From Marinifilum sp. D737 (lineage in GTDB: Bacteria > Bacteroidota > Bacteroidia > Bacteroidales > Marinifilaceae): a stretch of DNA of 64,000 nt. Location: positions 1-64,000 of the forward strand of contig NZ_JANQCD010000004.1 in NCBI RefSeq assembly GCF_026672275.1, read 5' to 3'. Positions 9,767-19,521 of this stretch are shown here, in pieces (position 1 is the first letter of the stretch; every line of letters begins with the position of its first letter). A program made the translations under genes and the position numbers. Below the pieces are notes generated by a model that saw nothing but the letters and a program-made list of their open reading frames with translations, was not told the origin of the DNA and made no database searches.

Positions 9767-11773
9767 TTAGTGCTTAAGGACGATCTCAATAGCTTGTCCC
9801 CCTCCTGCAACCATTTTAACAGTCAACTCCGTGTTTGAAGTTACCTCTAATTCCGTAATGTTAATGTCTGTGGGGTTTTCGAGAGAAGCTTTTTCACCAT
9901 CGGCATAAATTTTTGCCACATAAGTTTTGTCCCCTTTCAAGAATGACAAATCAATTTTCAGATCCCTGGCATGTTCATCGGTAATGCTACCAATGTACCA
10001 ATTCTCATCTTTTCGGCGAGCCACAGCATAATATTCTCCAATCTCAGCTGCCAGCACTTTTGTTTCCTCAAAATCAGCAGGAAGGTTCTCAAAGAATTCA
10101 AAAGCGGGCTGACCTTCATAGTTTGAAATTAGGTCGGATGCCATTTGCAATGGACTATACAGGCAAACCCAAAGGGCCAATTGTTTGGCAAGCGTTGTAT
10201 TCACTCGGCTATTTCCTTTATCATTGCTGTTCCATTTGGTGTATTCCTTCCTGTTTTTGTAAAGAATATCAAATGTACCTGGTGTATAGTCAATAGGTCC
10301 ACCCAAACATCTGGTAAAAGGAAGAATCACGTAATGCTCGGGAGGATTTCCTTCGCTCCAGCCATTCCACTCCATGCCTCGTGCACCTTCGCGAGTCATC
10401 ATGTTCGGATAAGTACGGCTGATTCCTGTTGCTTTAATTGGTTCGTGAGCATCGATCATTAAATTGTACCTTGCAGCCTTTTCCACAACCTTTCTGTAGT
10501 GTTGTACCATCTTCTGTCCATGATGGTAATGACCATTTGGCATTGGACCGGCATATCCAGTTTTTAGAACTCGAATACCATTATCTCTTAGCATGGAAAA
10601 AGCCTTGTCCATGCACTCCTCATAGTAAATATAGTCGCCACCAGTTTCATGATGTCCAATCAGTTCCACACCTTTTGCATTTGCATATCGAACCACCTCA
10701 TCAAAGTCAAAATCAGCATAAGGAGTTTGCTGGTCAAAAGCACGTGCTTTCCCCCAGTTTTCCCAACCTGTATTCCATCCTTCTGCAAGCACTGCATGAA
10801 CATTGTGATCGGCAGCAAAGTCGATATACGCCTTCATATTTTCAGTTGTAGCTCCATGCTTTGGGCCCATCGTCCAGGTTTCCACTCCCAAGTGCATGCC
10901 CCACCAAATACCAATATATTTCATTGGCTCAATCCAATCGGTATCCTCCAATACACATGGATCATTTAAATTTTGAATCAGATTTGATTCTACCAATCCT
11001 GCTGCATTCTTGCTAATGGTAATGGTTCGCCAGGGAGTCAAAAGAGAACCTTTGGCTTTTACTTTCACTCCATCAGGCCAAGGTACCAAATTGGCTTCGA
11101 AATTTGTTCCTCCTGTATTTTGCAAGGTCATTCCAGCATAGTCTGTCAGGTTTGCTTCATGAATACTTAAATAAACTCCATCATTGGTTTTGAAGGTTAC
11201 AGGAGTATTGGCACCTTTTACCTCATCAATTTTAGTAGTTTGATATAGCATCTCATAGCTATCGAAATTAGCAGGAATAGACCAGGCTGTACCATTTTGA
11301 GCCAGGTTAAACTCTGTCTTTTCATCGGTAATGAAAATGCTATCAATACCTGTTTGCTCAGGAATTTTATACCTGAAACCAAGGCCATCATCATACACTT
11401 TCACTTGTAATTGAAGTTGTAATCCTTTTGAGGTAATCAAATCCAAAACCAACTGATTATAGTTGTTTTTGATTTTTTTGTTTTGACCCCACACAGCATT
11501 CCATACCTCATCAACTTCTACAGTTTTCTTATCAACGATCTTTACTTTTTCGATAGAAAGCCTGCTCTGTGTAGCTTCCAAGCCCAATTTAGATTCATTA
11601 ATCAACTTAGCTTGTCCCACTGATAATTCATAGGACAGTTGACCTTGATCGTTAACGTGTAATTCATACTTCAATTCTCCATTGGGAGATTTCACCTCTA
11701 CTCTATTATCCAAAGAACAGGATAAACTCATCAATCCAGCGCACAAAGCGAGGAACACTACTCTTACTCTCAT
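9767..11773 (-). CDS. GH97 alpha-glucosidase, inverting (SusB-like) lipoprotein
   Basis: Hydrolyses alpha-glucosidic bonds in the periplasm. The 668 residues start with a lipoprotein signal (MRVRVVFLALCAGLMSLSC, lipid Cys19). The order is GH97 N-terminal beta-sandwich (about 25-275), the TIM barrel (about 276-560) and a C-terminal beta domain. The barrel shows KTGYAGP (404-410) and AHEPIK (442-447), as in inverting SusB-type enzymes; retaining GH97 enzymes carry an Asp nucleophile in a KVDF-like motif and HGAFKP instead. Other conserved acids are Glu376 (HHETGG) and Glu468 (GMEWNGW). It follows GH65 by 3 bp. Within an N-glycan locus its likely role is removal of alpha-1,3-linked glucose caps, which is an inference. 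Confidence 0.92.
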   Translation of the reverse strand: MRVRVVFLALCAGLMSLSCSLDNRVEVKSPNGELKYELHVNDQGQLSYELSVGQAKLINESKLGLEATQSRLSIEKVKIVDKKTVEVDEVWNAVWGQNKKIKNNYNQLVLDLITSKGLQLQLQVKVYDDGLGFRYKIPEQTGIDSIFITDEKTEFNLAQNGTAWSIPANFDSYEMLYQTTKIDEVKGANTPVTFKTNDGVYLSIHEANLTDYAGMTLQNTGGTNFEANLVPWPDGVKVKAKGSLLTPWRTITISKNAAGLVESNLIQNLNDPCVLEDTDWIEPMKYIGIWWGMHLGVETWTMGPKHGATTENMKAYIDFAADHNVHAVLAEGWNTGWENWGKARAFDQQTPYADFDFDEVVRYANAKGVELIGHHETGGDYIYYEECMDKAFSMLRDNGIRVLKTGYAGPMPNGHYHHGQKMVQHYRKVVEKAARYNLMIDAHEPIKATGISRTYPNMMTREGARGMEWNGWSEGNPPEHYVILPFTRCLGGPIDYTPGTFDILYKNRKEYTKWNSNDKGNSRVNTTLAKQLALWVCLYSPLQMASDLISNYEGQPAFEFFENLPADFEETKVLAAEIGEYYAVARRKDENWYIGSITDEHARDLKIDLSFLKGDKTYVAKIYADGEKASLENPTDINITELEVTSNTELTVKMVAGGGQAIEIVLKH

Positions 11774-11776
11774 AAA

Positions 11777-13816
11777 TTAATTTTCAATCACATATGTTTT
11801 CTTATCAGAACCAATCCCTTTAATGGTCAAGCTTCTCCACTGTTTTGGAAGACATGTACTACCCTGCTCAATTCCCTTGTCGGTTATTTTTAGGCCTGCA
11901 AAACCAAAAATCACAGATTGCAGCATACCTCCCGCACCCGTTGCAAAGTATGGGTTGTTACTAAAAGCCGATTCAGCCAAAGCTCCAAAAGGAGGTCTTT
12001 TATTTGGTTCATAAGCTCTTTTAAATAACTCGAATGCCTTATCCGCTTCCCCCAACCTGGCATAAAGAACAGCCAATACGGAATGAGACATGGCTGGTCC
12101 TTCCGGTGCCATTTTTGGCTCATAATAAGCCAAGTCCCTGCGAATGTCTTCAGGCTTACTCACGATATTCAGTGGATATGCCAATAAATTCACATCGGCC
12201 TGTTTGATCACCTCCCCATTGTAGGTTCTGTTTTCTTTCATTGTTCCATTGGGGAAATAATGAAATCGCAAAGCCTGAGACACTTTACTCCACTGATTAT
12301 TTGGAGACAGGCCAAGTTCCTTTGCCGCTTTCACTGCATATTCCAATGCTGTTTTTGCAGCTCCGTTGGTAAATGCATTGTCATCAGCATGATGGTAAAA
12401 CTCATTGGCTCCTACCACATTATTGATGGAATATGAACCGTCCTCATTTTTAACAGATCGACTCACCCAAAAATCTGCCACCTCTTTCAATACTGGAAAA
12501 CCAACTTCATTCAACCACTGTTTGTCTTTGCTTAGCCTGTAGTAGTTCCAAAAGGCAATGCCAATATCAGCAGTAATATGATGTTCGAAAGTTCCCGTTA
12601 AAGCCCAGGTTGGAGTTGCCTCCTCGCCTGTATCATCAGATTCCCAGGGAAACATGGCTCCCTCATATCCAAAGTTGGCAGCTTTCTTTTTCGCCTTTTC
12701 AAGCCTGTGAAATCTATAGTTTAAAAGTGAATGGGCAATATCCTGATTAAACACTAACAAAGGCGGATACATCCACAATTCTGTATCCCAGAAAACATGT
12801 CCGTTGTAGCCTTGAGCCGATAAGCCCATTGGCGGGATACTCAAATTTGAATCATCTCTCGAGAAAGAATACAAGTGATACAAAGCCAGGCGAACATCCT
12901 GCTGAGACTCTATATCTCCTTCAATTACAATATCACCTTGCCATAATTCTTCCCACAGTTCCTGGTGTCTTTCGATTACTGATTCTTTATTTCCCAACAG
13001 CTGAAAAACAACCATTCTTTCAGACTCACTCTTGGGATCATCAAAATTTTGAGAAGTACATACGGCCCCAGCCCAGGCAAAGCTATAGCTCTCCCCTTTT
13101 TTCAACTCCTTTGTAAAAACCAACTCATGATGATATGCTCCTTTAACGTTGTGCTTTAATTCCGGTGTTTCCTCTTCGAAAATAAATGTAGCAGAAGTAG
13201 CCATATGATGTTTTCCAAAAGGACTATCAGCTATGGTTTGAAGAACTGGCATTCTGGCATCCAAATCCTGCATTATACGAAAACCAGACTCCACATTTTT
13301 ATATTCGTTAGGACAAACGATTTGTCCCCCTACCTGCACTTTCAAATTTCCGATCAATGGAGCAATTTCAACATCGATCATACCTGTATAAGGCATGCCT
13401 CGCAAAGCATAGGAAGTGAAAGAAAAATCAGCATAGTTCTTAAACCTGCAAGTGGTGGTTAAAGCTGCATTTTTCATATCCAACTTTTGAGTCCATGCGG
13501 TGCAATTGTCAGCTTTTAATGTATCCCCTTCAATAAGAATCTCAAGGTTTGCGAAATTAATTCCCAATAAAACCTTACTCACACCATATTTTGACTCTTT
13601 ATCGAAAACATGATTTAAAATGATGGCTTTCGTTTTGCCTGGTTCTTTTGATGGCAACAGACCTATGCGTCCATTGGCAATGGCAACTCCCGTATAGTCA
13701 GAGTAATCATTTGTTTCAATTACCCAACCAGATCCTTGTCTGGTTTGGGCATTCACACCTATGTGAATCAATAAACAAAAAATAAAAAAGAATAAGTATC
13801 TAGAGTAAATAGTCAT
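11777..13816 (-). CDS. GH65 family alpha-glucosidase (kojibiose-hydrolase-like candidate)
   Basis: A 679-residue exported GH65 protein; signal peptide MTIYSRYLFFFIFCLLIHIGVNA. The N-terminal beta-sandwich spans about 25-290 and the (alpha/alpha)6 barrel about 300-630. The barrel carries GHVFWDTELWMYP (339-351) and ANEFYHHADDNAFTN, where Glu472 is the expected general acid. GH65 contains cytoplasmic phosphorylases and also hydrolases; a signal peptide and a periplasmic setting favour a hydrolase. Known Bacteroidota GH65 hydrolases include one acting on kojibiose (Glc-alpha-1,2-Glc), which is exactly the terminal unit of Glc3Man9GlcNAc2. The gene lies 1 bp after GH125 and 3 bp before GH97. Trehalose or nigerose specificity remains possible. 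Confidence 0.87.
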   Translation of the reverse strand: MTIYSRYLFFFIFCLLIHIGVNAQTRQGSGWVIETNDYSDYTGVAIANGRIGLLPSKEPGKTKAIILNHVFDKESKYGVSKVLLGINFANLEILIEGDTLKADNCTAWTQKLDMKNAALTTTCRFKNYADFSFTSYALRGMPYTGMIDVEIAPLIGNLKVQVGGQIVCPNEYKNVESGFRIMQDLDARMPVLQTIADSPFGKHHMATSATFIFEEETPELKHNVKGAYHHELVFTKELKKGESYSFAWAGAVCTSQNFDDPKSESERMVVFQLLGNKESVIERHQELWEELWQGDIVIEGDIESQQDVRLALYHLYSFSRDDSNLSIPPMGLSAQGYNGHVFWDTELWMYPPLLVFNQDIAHSLLNYRFHRLEKAKKKAANFGYEGAMFPWESDDTGEEATPTWALTGTFEHHITADIGIAFWNYYRLSKDKQWLNEVGFPVLKEVADFWVSRSVKNEDGSYSINNVVGANEFYHHADDNAFTNGAAKTALEYAVKAAKELGLSPNNQWSKVSQALRFHYFPNGTMKENRTYNGEVIKQADVNLLAYPLNIVSKPEDIRRDLAYYEPKMAPEGPAMSHSVLAVLYARLGEADKAFELFKRAYEPNKRPPFGALAESAFSNNPYFATGAGGMLQSVIFGFAGLKITDKGIEQGSTCLPKQWRSLTIKGIGSDKKTYVIEN

Positions 13817-13817
13817 A

Positions 13818-15245
13818 TTATATAAGCTTTAGTAATTCTGGCTTTTCATTGTAAATCTTCAAAATCAATTCTCCAAACAAGGTGTTTGCCCAGGCAAACC
13901 ATGAACGAGTAAAATGTTCCGGCTTGTCTTTATGGAAGGTTTCATGCATAAAACCAGTACCTGCATGAGTATTCATTAACATTTTCAGACATTTCAGAAT
14001 CTCCTGATCATTGTCAGAGGTCATTGCCCTCATAATGATACTCATTGGCCAAATCATGTCCACTCCCACATGCGGACCTCCAATACCTTCTGCAGCCTTT
14101 CCCACAAAGAACCAAGGATTATTTTTACTCAAAATGAATTTTCTTGTATTCTGATACAGCATTGACTGCTGATCTAATGCTCCCAAATATGGCAAAGAAA
14201 GTAAGCTTGGAATGTTCGCATCATCCATAAACAGTCGGTTGCCGAAGCCATCTACCTCAAAGGCCAGTGTTTTGCCATAAGTAAGGTGATCAGTGGAAGC
14301 ATATTTCTGTAAAGCTTCCTCCACCTCTGCTGCCAATAGTAAAGCAGATGCAGACAGTTCTTTTTCAATACCCAAAGAATTTAAGATCTCTGTCAACTGC
14401 TTGAGTGAAACTACGGCAAAATAATTTGATGGTATCAAGAATGGGAAAATGGTAGCATCATCAGAAGGACGGAAGGAAGAAACAATAAGGCCAACAGGAT
14501 TGATAGGGTTTCCATAACCATTTCCTGGCTGTGAGTCGGTAGGTTTGCTGGTAGTTCTTAAAAAAGAGTACGGCCCCTTATCTTCCTTTCGCTGTTGTTC
14601 TTGGAATGTTCGCACCACCGATTTCATTGCCTTTACCCAGTCAGCATCAAAACAGGTGGTATCATTGGTTTTCTTCCAATAATGATAAGCCAGCCTAATT
14701 GCATAACACAACGAATCTATTTCCCATTTTCTCTCATGCAATTCAGGCTTCATCTCCGTTTGATCACTTTCCCAATGTGATCCATCGGCACCTTTGTTAA
14801 ACGCGTTAGCGTAAGGGTCAATATTAATACAATTGCTTTGTCGGTTGATGAGTCCTTGAAAAAGATCTTTCAATTTCCGATCATCATTTACAAGTGGCAG
14901 ATATGGCCAAACCTGGGCTGTTGAGTCCCTTAACCACATGGCATGAATATCTCCGGTGATCACAAAAGAATCGGGTCTTCCATCTTTTTCAGAATAAGTC
15001 ACCGTTGTGTCTAATGTATTTGGAAAACAATTTTCAAACATCCAGGCCAACTCTTTTTTCGCGATTGATTTTTTAACCTTAGCAATAATCGCATCAACAG
15101 CCGGACTTACAAATTTCCTTTCGGCTGCTGCTGGTCTATTTGAGATGTATTTTACTTCATTTGTTAAGCTAAATCCTTTTGTACCAATAAGACTCAGTCC
15201 ACCTGTAAATAGGATTGAATTTTTTAGAAAATTTCTTCTATGCAT
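13818..15245 (-). CDS. GH125 exo-alpha-1,6-mannosidase
   Basis: Removes terminal alpha-1,6-linked mannose, the arm that GH92 enzymes usually leave. I chose the ATG at 15245 (475 residues), because it yields a clean export signal MHRRNFLKNSILFTGGLSLI with a twin-arginine-like RRNFLK; an upstream ATG at 15296 would add 17 hydrophilic residues. GH125 landmarks are HAMWLRDSTAQVWPY (101-115), FRPSDDATIFPF with Asp262/Asp263, HVGVDMIWPMSI (392-403) and TGFMHETFHKD with Glu435 as a catalytic residue. It is co-transcribed with GH65 (1 bp gap) and begins 124 bp after GH20. The Tat signal lacks a strong second half and could also be a normal Sec signal. Confidence 0.92.
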   Translation of the reverse strand: MHRRNFLKNSILFTGGLSLIGTKGFSLTNEVKYISNRPAAAERKFVSPAVDAIIAKVKKSIAKKELAWMFENCFPNTLDTTVTYSEKDGRPDSFVITGDIHAMWLRDSTAQVWPYLPLVNDDRKLKDLFQGLINRQSNCINIDPYANAFNKGADGSHWESDQTEMKPELHERKWEIDSLCYAIRLAYHYWKKTNDTTCFDADWVKAMKSVVRTFQEQQRKEDKGPYSFLRTTSKPTDSQPGNGYGNPINPVGLIVSSFRPSDDATIFPFLIPSNYFAVVSLKQLTEILNSLGIEKELSASALLLAAEVEEALQKYASTDHLTYGKTLAFEVDGFGNRLFMDDANIPSLLSLPYLGALDQQSMLYQNTRKFILSKNNPWFFVGKAAEGIGGPHVGVDMIWPMSIIMRAMTSDNDQEILKCLKMLMNTHAGTGFMHETFHKDKPEHFTRSWFAWANTLFGELILKIYNEKPELLKLI

Positions 15246-15369
15246 ATCTATAGGGTTATTCTCATCCCAGAGTAATTGGAGTAGGTTACACTCCAATTAA
15301 TATCCAGGATTAGTTTGTGTTTTAATTTATTGCAGGCACATATTTGATAAAATCAGAAGATCATATATT

Positions 15370-17673
15370 CTACTCAACAATCAACTCATCGATAAAAATA
15401 AAAGTCCCTCTTCTCTCTTGTTTAGGGCAAGTGGCAATCACTTTGACAAACTCACAATTTAAAACCTCCAAATCAACAGTTAACAGCTTATTTTCCACGC
15501 CTTGCTCCTCCACACTTCTAATGGAATCCGTTATTGACCATTCTCCTGCCAACTTATAGCTTTTCCCATCCTTCGATACAAAAACTTGAATAGATTCTGG
15601 AAACAGGATGCTTGCTCCCTTATCAGTTATACAACTAAGAGAAACACTTTTTATATTAGCTGCAGTATTTAGCTTAATCGATGCATCTAAATCCTTATTT
15701 AAGAAGCCGAGCCACTTACCATTTCCCCATATTTTGCCACCTCTTTCAAGGTCAAGCAAGGTTTTGGCACCTTTTCCTGCATACTTTGAATAAGGTTGAT
15801 TTTTAAGATCTATTTCACAGGCTCGTGCTTTGTGCACAATAAGCCGTTCTGTTTCCATTTCAGTTAACACCTTAGCGTTTTTTACAGAAATCGCTTTTAA
15901 CACTTTTGTCGAATCCAACAAGAATGGTTCTGTATACAGATGTTCTTTTTCTATCGTAGGCTCACTTCCATCTAAGGTATAGTAGACCTCTGCTTCCAAT
16001 TCAGGTTCAATTCTCACTTCAAGCATTTTGGTGAGAGTATCTAATTTCGTACTTATGATAGGACGATAAGCACTCATAGAGCAATTAGCACCTGCCTTTT
16101 GATAGTCCGCTATAAATTTATCAACAGTAGTTCTAAATCTCTCCCATGACTTATTCTCTTCTTTGGTCCAGGCATTCTCAGCCAATGCGAATATTCTTGG
16201 AAAAATCATATACTCCACCTTTTCAGGTGTCTTCATATGTTCCGTCCATACATTTGCCTGAACACCCAATACATTCTGATACAAAGAAGTATCTGAAATA
16301 TGAGAAAGTGGATTTAGTTCATAAACCTGATGAAGTGGAGAAAATCCACCCCATGCAGGTAGTTCATTCTTACTTGAACTTTGATAATGGTCAAAATAAT
16401 AAGATGTACCCGTTGAATTAACTGTTGGATGGCCTTCCTTTAATGCTTTTTCGAGCCCATTCATTCCACCCCAATACATGATACTTGCCGATGAAGATAA
16501 ATCTCCTTCCAAAATCTCATGCCAACCAATTAATTTGCGTCCTTTAGATAAGAGGTATTTATCGAAATGATTCACGAAATGGCTCTGAAGACTTTTCTCA
16601 TCGTACTTATGTTTCCGCATCAAATTCTTACAGGTCGCACATTTCTTCCAATTGCTTTTGTTTACTTCATCACCACCAATATGAATATATTCTGATGGAA
16701 AAAGCTCTATTACTTCATCCAAAACATCTTCTAACAGTTGATAAGACTCCTTATTGGCGGCACAGTATACTCCGATATTTTTTAAGCTTTTTCCTCTGCT
16801 GTCTTTACAAACCAATTGAGGATAACAATCGAAGACAATTTCCGAATGTCCAGGCAGTTCTATTTCAGGTAAAACTGTAATAAAACGATCTTGTGCATAT
16901 TTTACAATTTCTTTGATCTCCTCTTGAGAATAGTATCCTCCATATTTTGGTCTGTCATCACCTTCCTTCCAGGCCTCGATATCCTTCCAGGGCTTATCTG
17001 CATCCTTCACCACTCTCCAGGCACCTATATCAGTCAGCTCCGGATGAGATTTTATTTCAATTCTCCAACCAGTTCCATCAACCAAATGCCAATGAAATAC
17101 ATTCAATTTATTGGCAGCCAAATAATCAATGTATTTCTTAATAAATGCGGTCGGCATAAAATGTCTTGATACATCCAGGTGCATTCCTCTCCATGCAAAT
17201 CGGGGACTATCAGTTATCTGTACACAAGGAATATCACCTCTTCCCTTATCCTCAATATAGATCAGTTGCAAAAGGGTTTGCATCCCATAGAACAGGCCAT
17301 TTTCAGATGATGCCAACAAAGTCACCGACTTCTCATTCACCTTCAGCTTATACCCTTCGAAAGGGATATTGTAATTTGTATCTACAGAAAGATGAATTGC
17401 ATTTGGCGAGCTTTCTCCTGTCAGTTCAGATTGAACAGGTATGTTTAAATGCGGTTTAAATCTATGAACCAGTAGTTTTGCTATTTCAAGTGACTTCTCG
17501 GAATTCATCGTAATAAATGTCTTCCGATTTACCTTAAAATTCCCCTCCTGTTTTGCTAGCGAATTAGGATAAGGGATCAGGTTTATACCTTTATTTTTTC
17601 TCACATTCGATGTGCAGGACACACTGAAAATAACGGTTAGAACAACAAGGCTGAGCAGATAATAGTTTTTCAT
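15370..17673 (-). CDS. GH20 beta-N-acetylhexosaminidase lipoprotein
   Basis: Cleaves terminal beta-linked GlcNAc, here probably the chitobiose core or antennae of N-glycans. The start at 17673 gives a lipoprotein signal (MKNYYLLSLVVLTVIFSVSC, lipid Cys20) and 767 residues; a longer frame to 17811 would run into the PNGase gene and has no export signal at its N-terminus, so I rejected it. Domains: GH20b-like N-domain (about 30-155), catalytic barrel (about 157-510) with HIGGDEVNK, giving the Asp335-Glu336 pair, a chitobiase-type Fn3-like domain with YYTLDGSEPT (about 585-650), and an F5/8-type (discoidin) C-terminal domain. It starts 52 bp after the PNGase stop. No acidic surface-export motif follows Cys20, so I place it in the periplasm. 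Confidence 0.93.
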   Translation of the reverse strand: MKNYYLLSLVVLTVIFSVSCTSNVRKNKGINLIPYPNSLAKQEGNFKVNRKTFITMNSEKSLEIAKLLVHRFKPHLNIPVQSELTGESSPNAIHLSVDTNYNIPFEGYKLKVNEKSVTLLASSENGLFYGMQTLLQLIYIEDKGRGDIPCVQITDSPRFAWRGMHLDVSRHFMPTAFIKKYIDYLAANKLNVFHWHLVDGTGWRIEIKSHPELTDIGAWRVVKDADKPWKDIEAWKEGDDRPKYGGYYSQEEIKEIVKYAQDRFITVLPEIELPGHSEIVFDCYPQLVCKDSRGKSLKNIGVYCAANKESYQLLEDVLDEVIELFPSEYIHIGGDEVNKSNWKKCATCKNLMRKHKYDEKSLQSHFVNHFDKYLLSKGRKLIGWHEILEGDLSSSASIMYWGGMNGLEKALKEGHPTVNSTGTSYYFDHYQSSSKNELPAWGGFSPLHQVYELNPLSHISDTSLYQNVLGVQANVWTEHMKTPEKVEYMIFPRIFALAENAWTKEENKSWERFRTTVDKFIADYQKAGANCSMSAYRPIISTKLDTLTKMLEVRIEPELEAEVYYTLDGSEPTIEKEHLYTEPFLLDSTKVLKAISVKNAKVLTEMETERLIVHKARACEIDLKNQPYSKYAGKGAKTLLDLERGGKIWGNGKWLGFLNKDLDASIKLNTAANIKSVSLSCITDKGASILFPESIQVFVSKDGKSYKLAGEWSITDSIRSVEEQGVENKLLTVDLEVLNCEFVKVIATCPKQERRGTFIFIDELIVE

Positions 17674-17725
17674 GAAGTTAGGGGATTTGAAAATGGGTAT
17701 CTGAACAGATACCCGTTTACATGTA

Positions 17726-19399
17726 CTATTTAGAGATTTCTTTATTTCCAACAAGAATACCAGATACACTCCAATGGTTAAAACCTGATCCTTCATCGTC
17801 TCCCTGATCAATCACAACCTTAATAACATGCTTCCCTGCTTTTAAATTACTAAGAGGAATATAATAAGGCGGTGTTAAGGTTGCCGGACACCAATTGGAA
17901 CGACTAAGATCACTACTTGACAATCCGTTTCCAAAATTTCCTGAGGCTGGATTGGACATTCTATAGGTAGCACAATCACTTCTCCATGGAACATGCTTAA
18001 AAATCAACTCGTCATCTATCAACAACTGGTTTACCTTAGGAACAAACTCATCGCCATTGCCCCAACCACCATGACCGGTTGAGGTATATAATAACTGTAA
18101 ATCCTCCACATTTTCATCTAAAGTAAATTCCACAGCCAGGGTATCATTTTTAAACATACGACCGTAATTTTGACCACTTGCCTCCATCACATTCAAAGTA
18201 TAAAATAGTGGTTGAATATATTTCTCTGTCGCAGCAGTCTCTTCAAACGGAGGATAATAATTCAACTCCAAGCTCACCTTATGACCTCCCTTGTCATAAT
18301 TCCCAATGAACACACCAATCCAAATTTCGTCCTCTTGCAAAGGAATTAATTCTGTTATCTCTTGTTTGTAGACAACAGAATCCTGCCAGTTGTAATTGTT
18401 GATTGGTCTCTTCTCATTAAAATGTCCCACTCCAAATGAGGTAAAGAATCTCATCAGCTCTACAGGTACGGTATAGTTATCATCACTCACTACTCCCTGG
18501 TATTCCACTCCCTTATTGTCAATATAGATAGGTAGCTCTTCTTTTCCATTTTTCAGGGCTGTTAGCATCGACTTTTTATCATCGTTCGCTATTGTAAATA
18601 CACAACCTGTTCTGTCGTAGGCATCTCCATTCGACCAGTTTGTAAGTTTTACGAAAACACTACCTTCCGGGTTCACGTCAGCTAACTTAATTTTTTTCAT
18701 GATCACCGTACCCTTTGAAAAACGATAGGTATGGTTGAGAATCTCTTCTTTAGGATTCGTTATACCTCCCTGAAAATTGATTTGCTCCTTATCGAATACA
18801 GGAATGGTCATATACCTTGAATTGATAATTAACTCTCGATAACGTGTCTGGCCAATTATAGGAGTATTTTCTGCAGGATATTTCATAAATCCCTTTTCCT
18901 TCTCTATGGATTTTGCCAGAATGGTACGATTCCCATTAACCACGTATTTTAACACCAATCCATTGTCGATAATTACAGATAAGGATGGCGATGCACTTAC
19001 TTTTGCTTTAGTGGTGTACCAAACATCAATTCTATTTGAAAAAATAAGGAAACTGGCTTTTTTACATTCATAGCCTAAAATGGTCTCCTTCTCGTTCGTT
19101 TCTTCTGCTGTAGGTAATTCTGAAAATGGTGTGATTTGCTGAAATTGTCCCTTTTTAAGGTTCAGTACCTTCACCACACTCTTTGACTTGTAATTAATAT
19201 AGAAGCTTTCAACTTTTGAAGAGTTTGATAATTGCACGATCCCATTGATCACAGTTGCAGTTACACCTCTATTGGGAACCAATTTACCATGACTGTATTG
19301 CTCATAGCTAATCTTAAGCCCCTTCTCTTTTTTCTCTGCTCCTGATACAAAAAGAGAAAAAGATAAAATGCTTACCAGGAATAGTATTCTTGCTTTCAT
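17726..19399 (-). CDS. PNGase F-like peptide-N4-(N-acetyl-glucosaminyl)asparagine amidase, type II
   Basis: Releases whole N-glycans from asparagine by cutting the glycosylamine bond. The 557-residue protein has a Sec signal (MKARILFLVSILSFSLFVSG), an extra N-terminal region to about residue 210, then the two eight-stranded PNGase F domains. NGDAYDRTGCVF places Asp262 at the position of the catalytic Asp60 of Elizabethkingia PNGase F; TGHGGWGNGDEFVPK with Glu451 aligns with the Glu206 region; WRSDCATYRMSNP and SRSNWCPATLTPP match its Cys- and Trp-rich loops. A counterpart for Glu118 is not obvious. Length and the N-terminal extension fit PNGase F-II. It lies between GH92 and GH20 and explains why no endo-type GH18 is needed in the locus. 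Confidence 0.9.
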   Translation of the reverse strand: MKARILFLVSILSFSLFVSGAEKKEKGLKISYEQYSHGKLVPNRGVTATVINGIVQLSNSSKVESFYINYKSKSVVKVLNLKKGQFQQITPFSELPTAEETNEKETILGYECKKASFLIFSNRIDVWYTTKAKVSASPSLSVIIDNGLVLKYVVNGNRTILAKSIEKEKGFMKYPAENTPIIGQTRYRELIINSRYMTIPVFDKEQINFQGGITNPKEEILNHTYRFSKGTVIMKKIKLADVNPEGSVFVKLTNWSNGDAYDRTGCVFTIANDDKKSMLTALKNGKEELPIYIDNKGVEYQGVVSDDNYTVPVELMRFFTSFGVGHFNEKRPINNYNWQDSVVYKQEITELIPLQEDEIWIGVFIGNYDKGGHKVSLELNYYPPFEETAATEKYIQPLFYTLNVMEASGQNYGRMFKNDTLAVEFTLDENVEDLQLLYTSTGHGGWGNGDEFVPKVNQLLIDDELIFKHVPWRSDCATYRMSNPASGNFGNGLSSSDLSRSNWCPATLTPPYYIPLSNLKAGKHVIKVVIDQGDDEGSGFNHWSVSGILVGNKEISK

Positions 19400-19521
19400 A
19401 GGCTTGTATTACAAAATTAAGCCAAAGGAATAACAGTAAACCTGAGTAAATACCTAAGTAGGTAATCGAATCTCAAACTGGTTTAATGAATATTATTCCA
19501 TTGGCTTAATAAATTAGTGGA

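Noticed and set aside
10438-10851. 137-residue plus-strand frame inside GH97
   Set aside because: Antisense frame rich in His, Pro and Gln, without a plausible start context; shadow of the GH97 gene.
13818-13860. Frameshift or fusion at the GH125/GH65 junction
   Set aside because: The genes abut with a 1-bp gap, but both have intact motifs, a proper stop and separate export signals; this is tight operon packing.
17674-17811. Upstream extension of the GH20 gene to an ATG at 17811
   Set aside because: It would overlap the PNGase gene by 86 bp and bury the lipoprotein signal 46 residues inside the protein.
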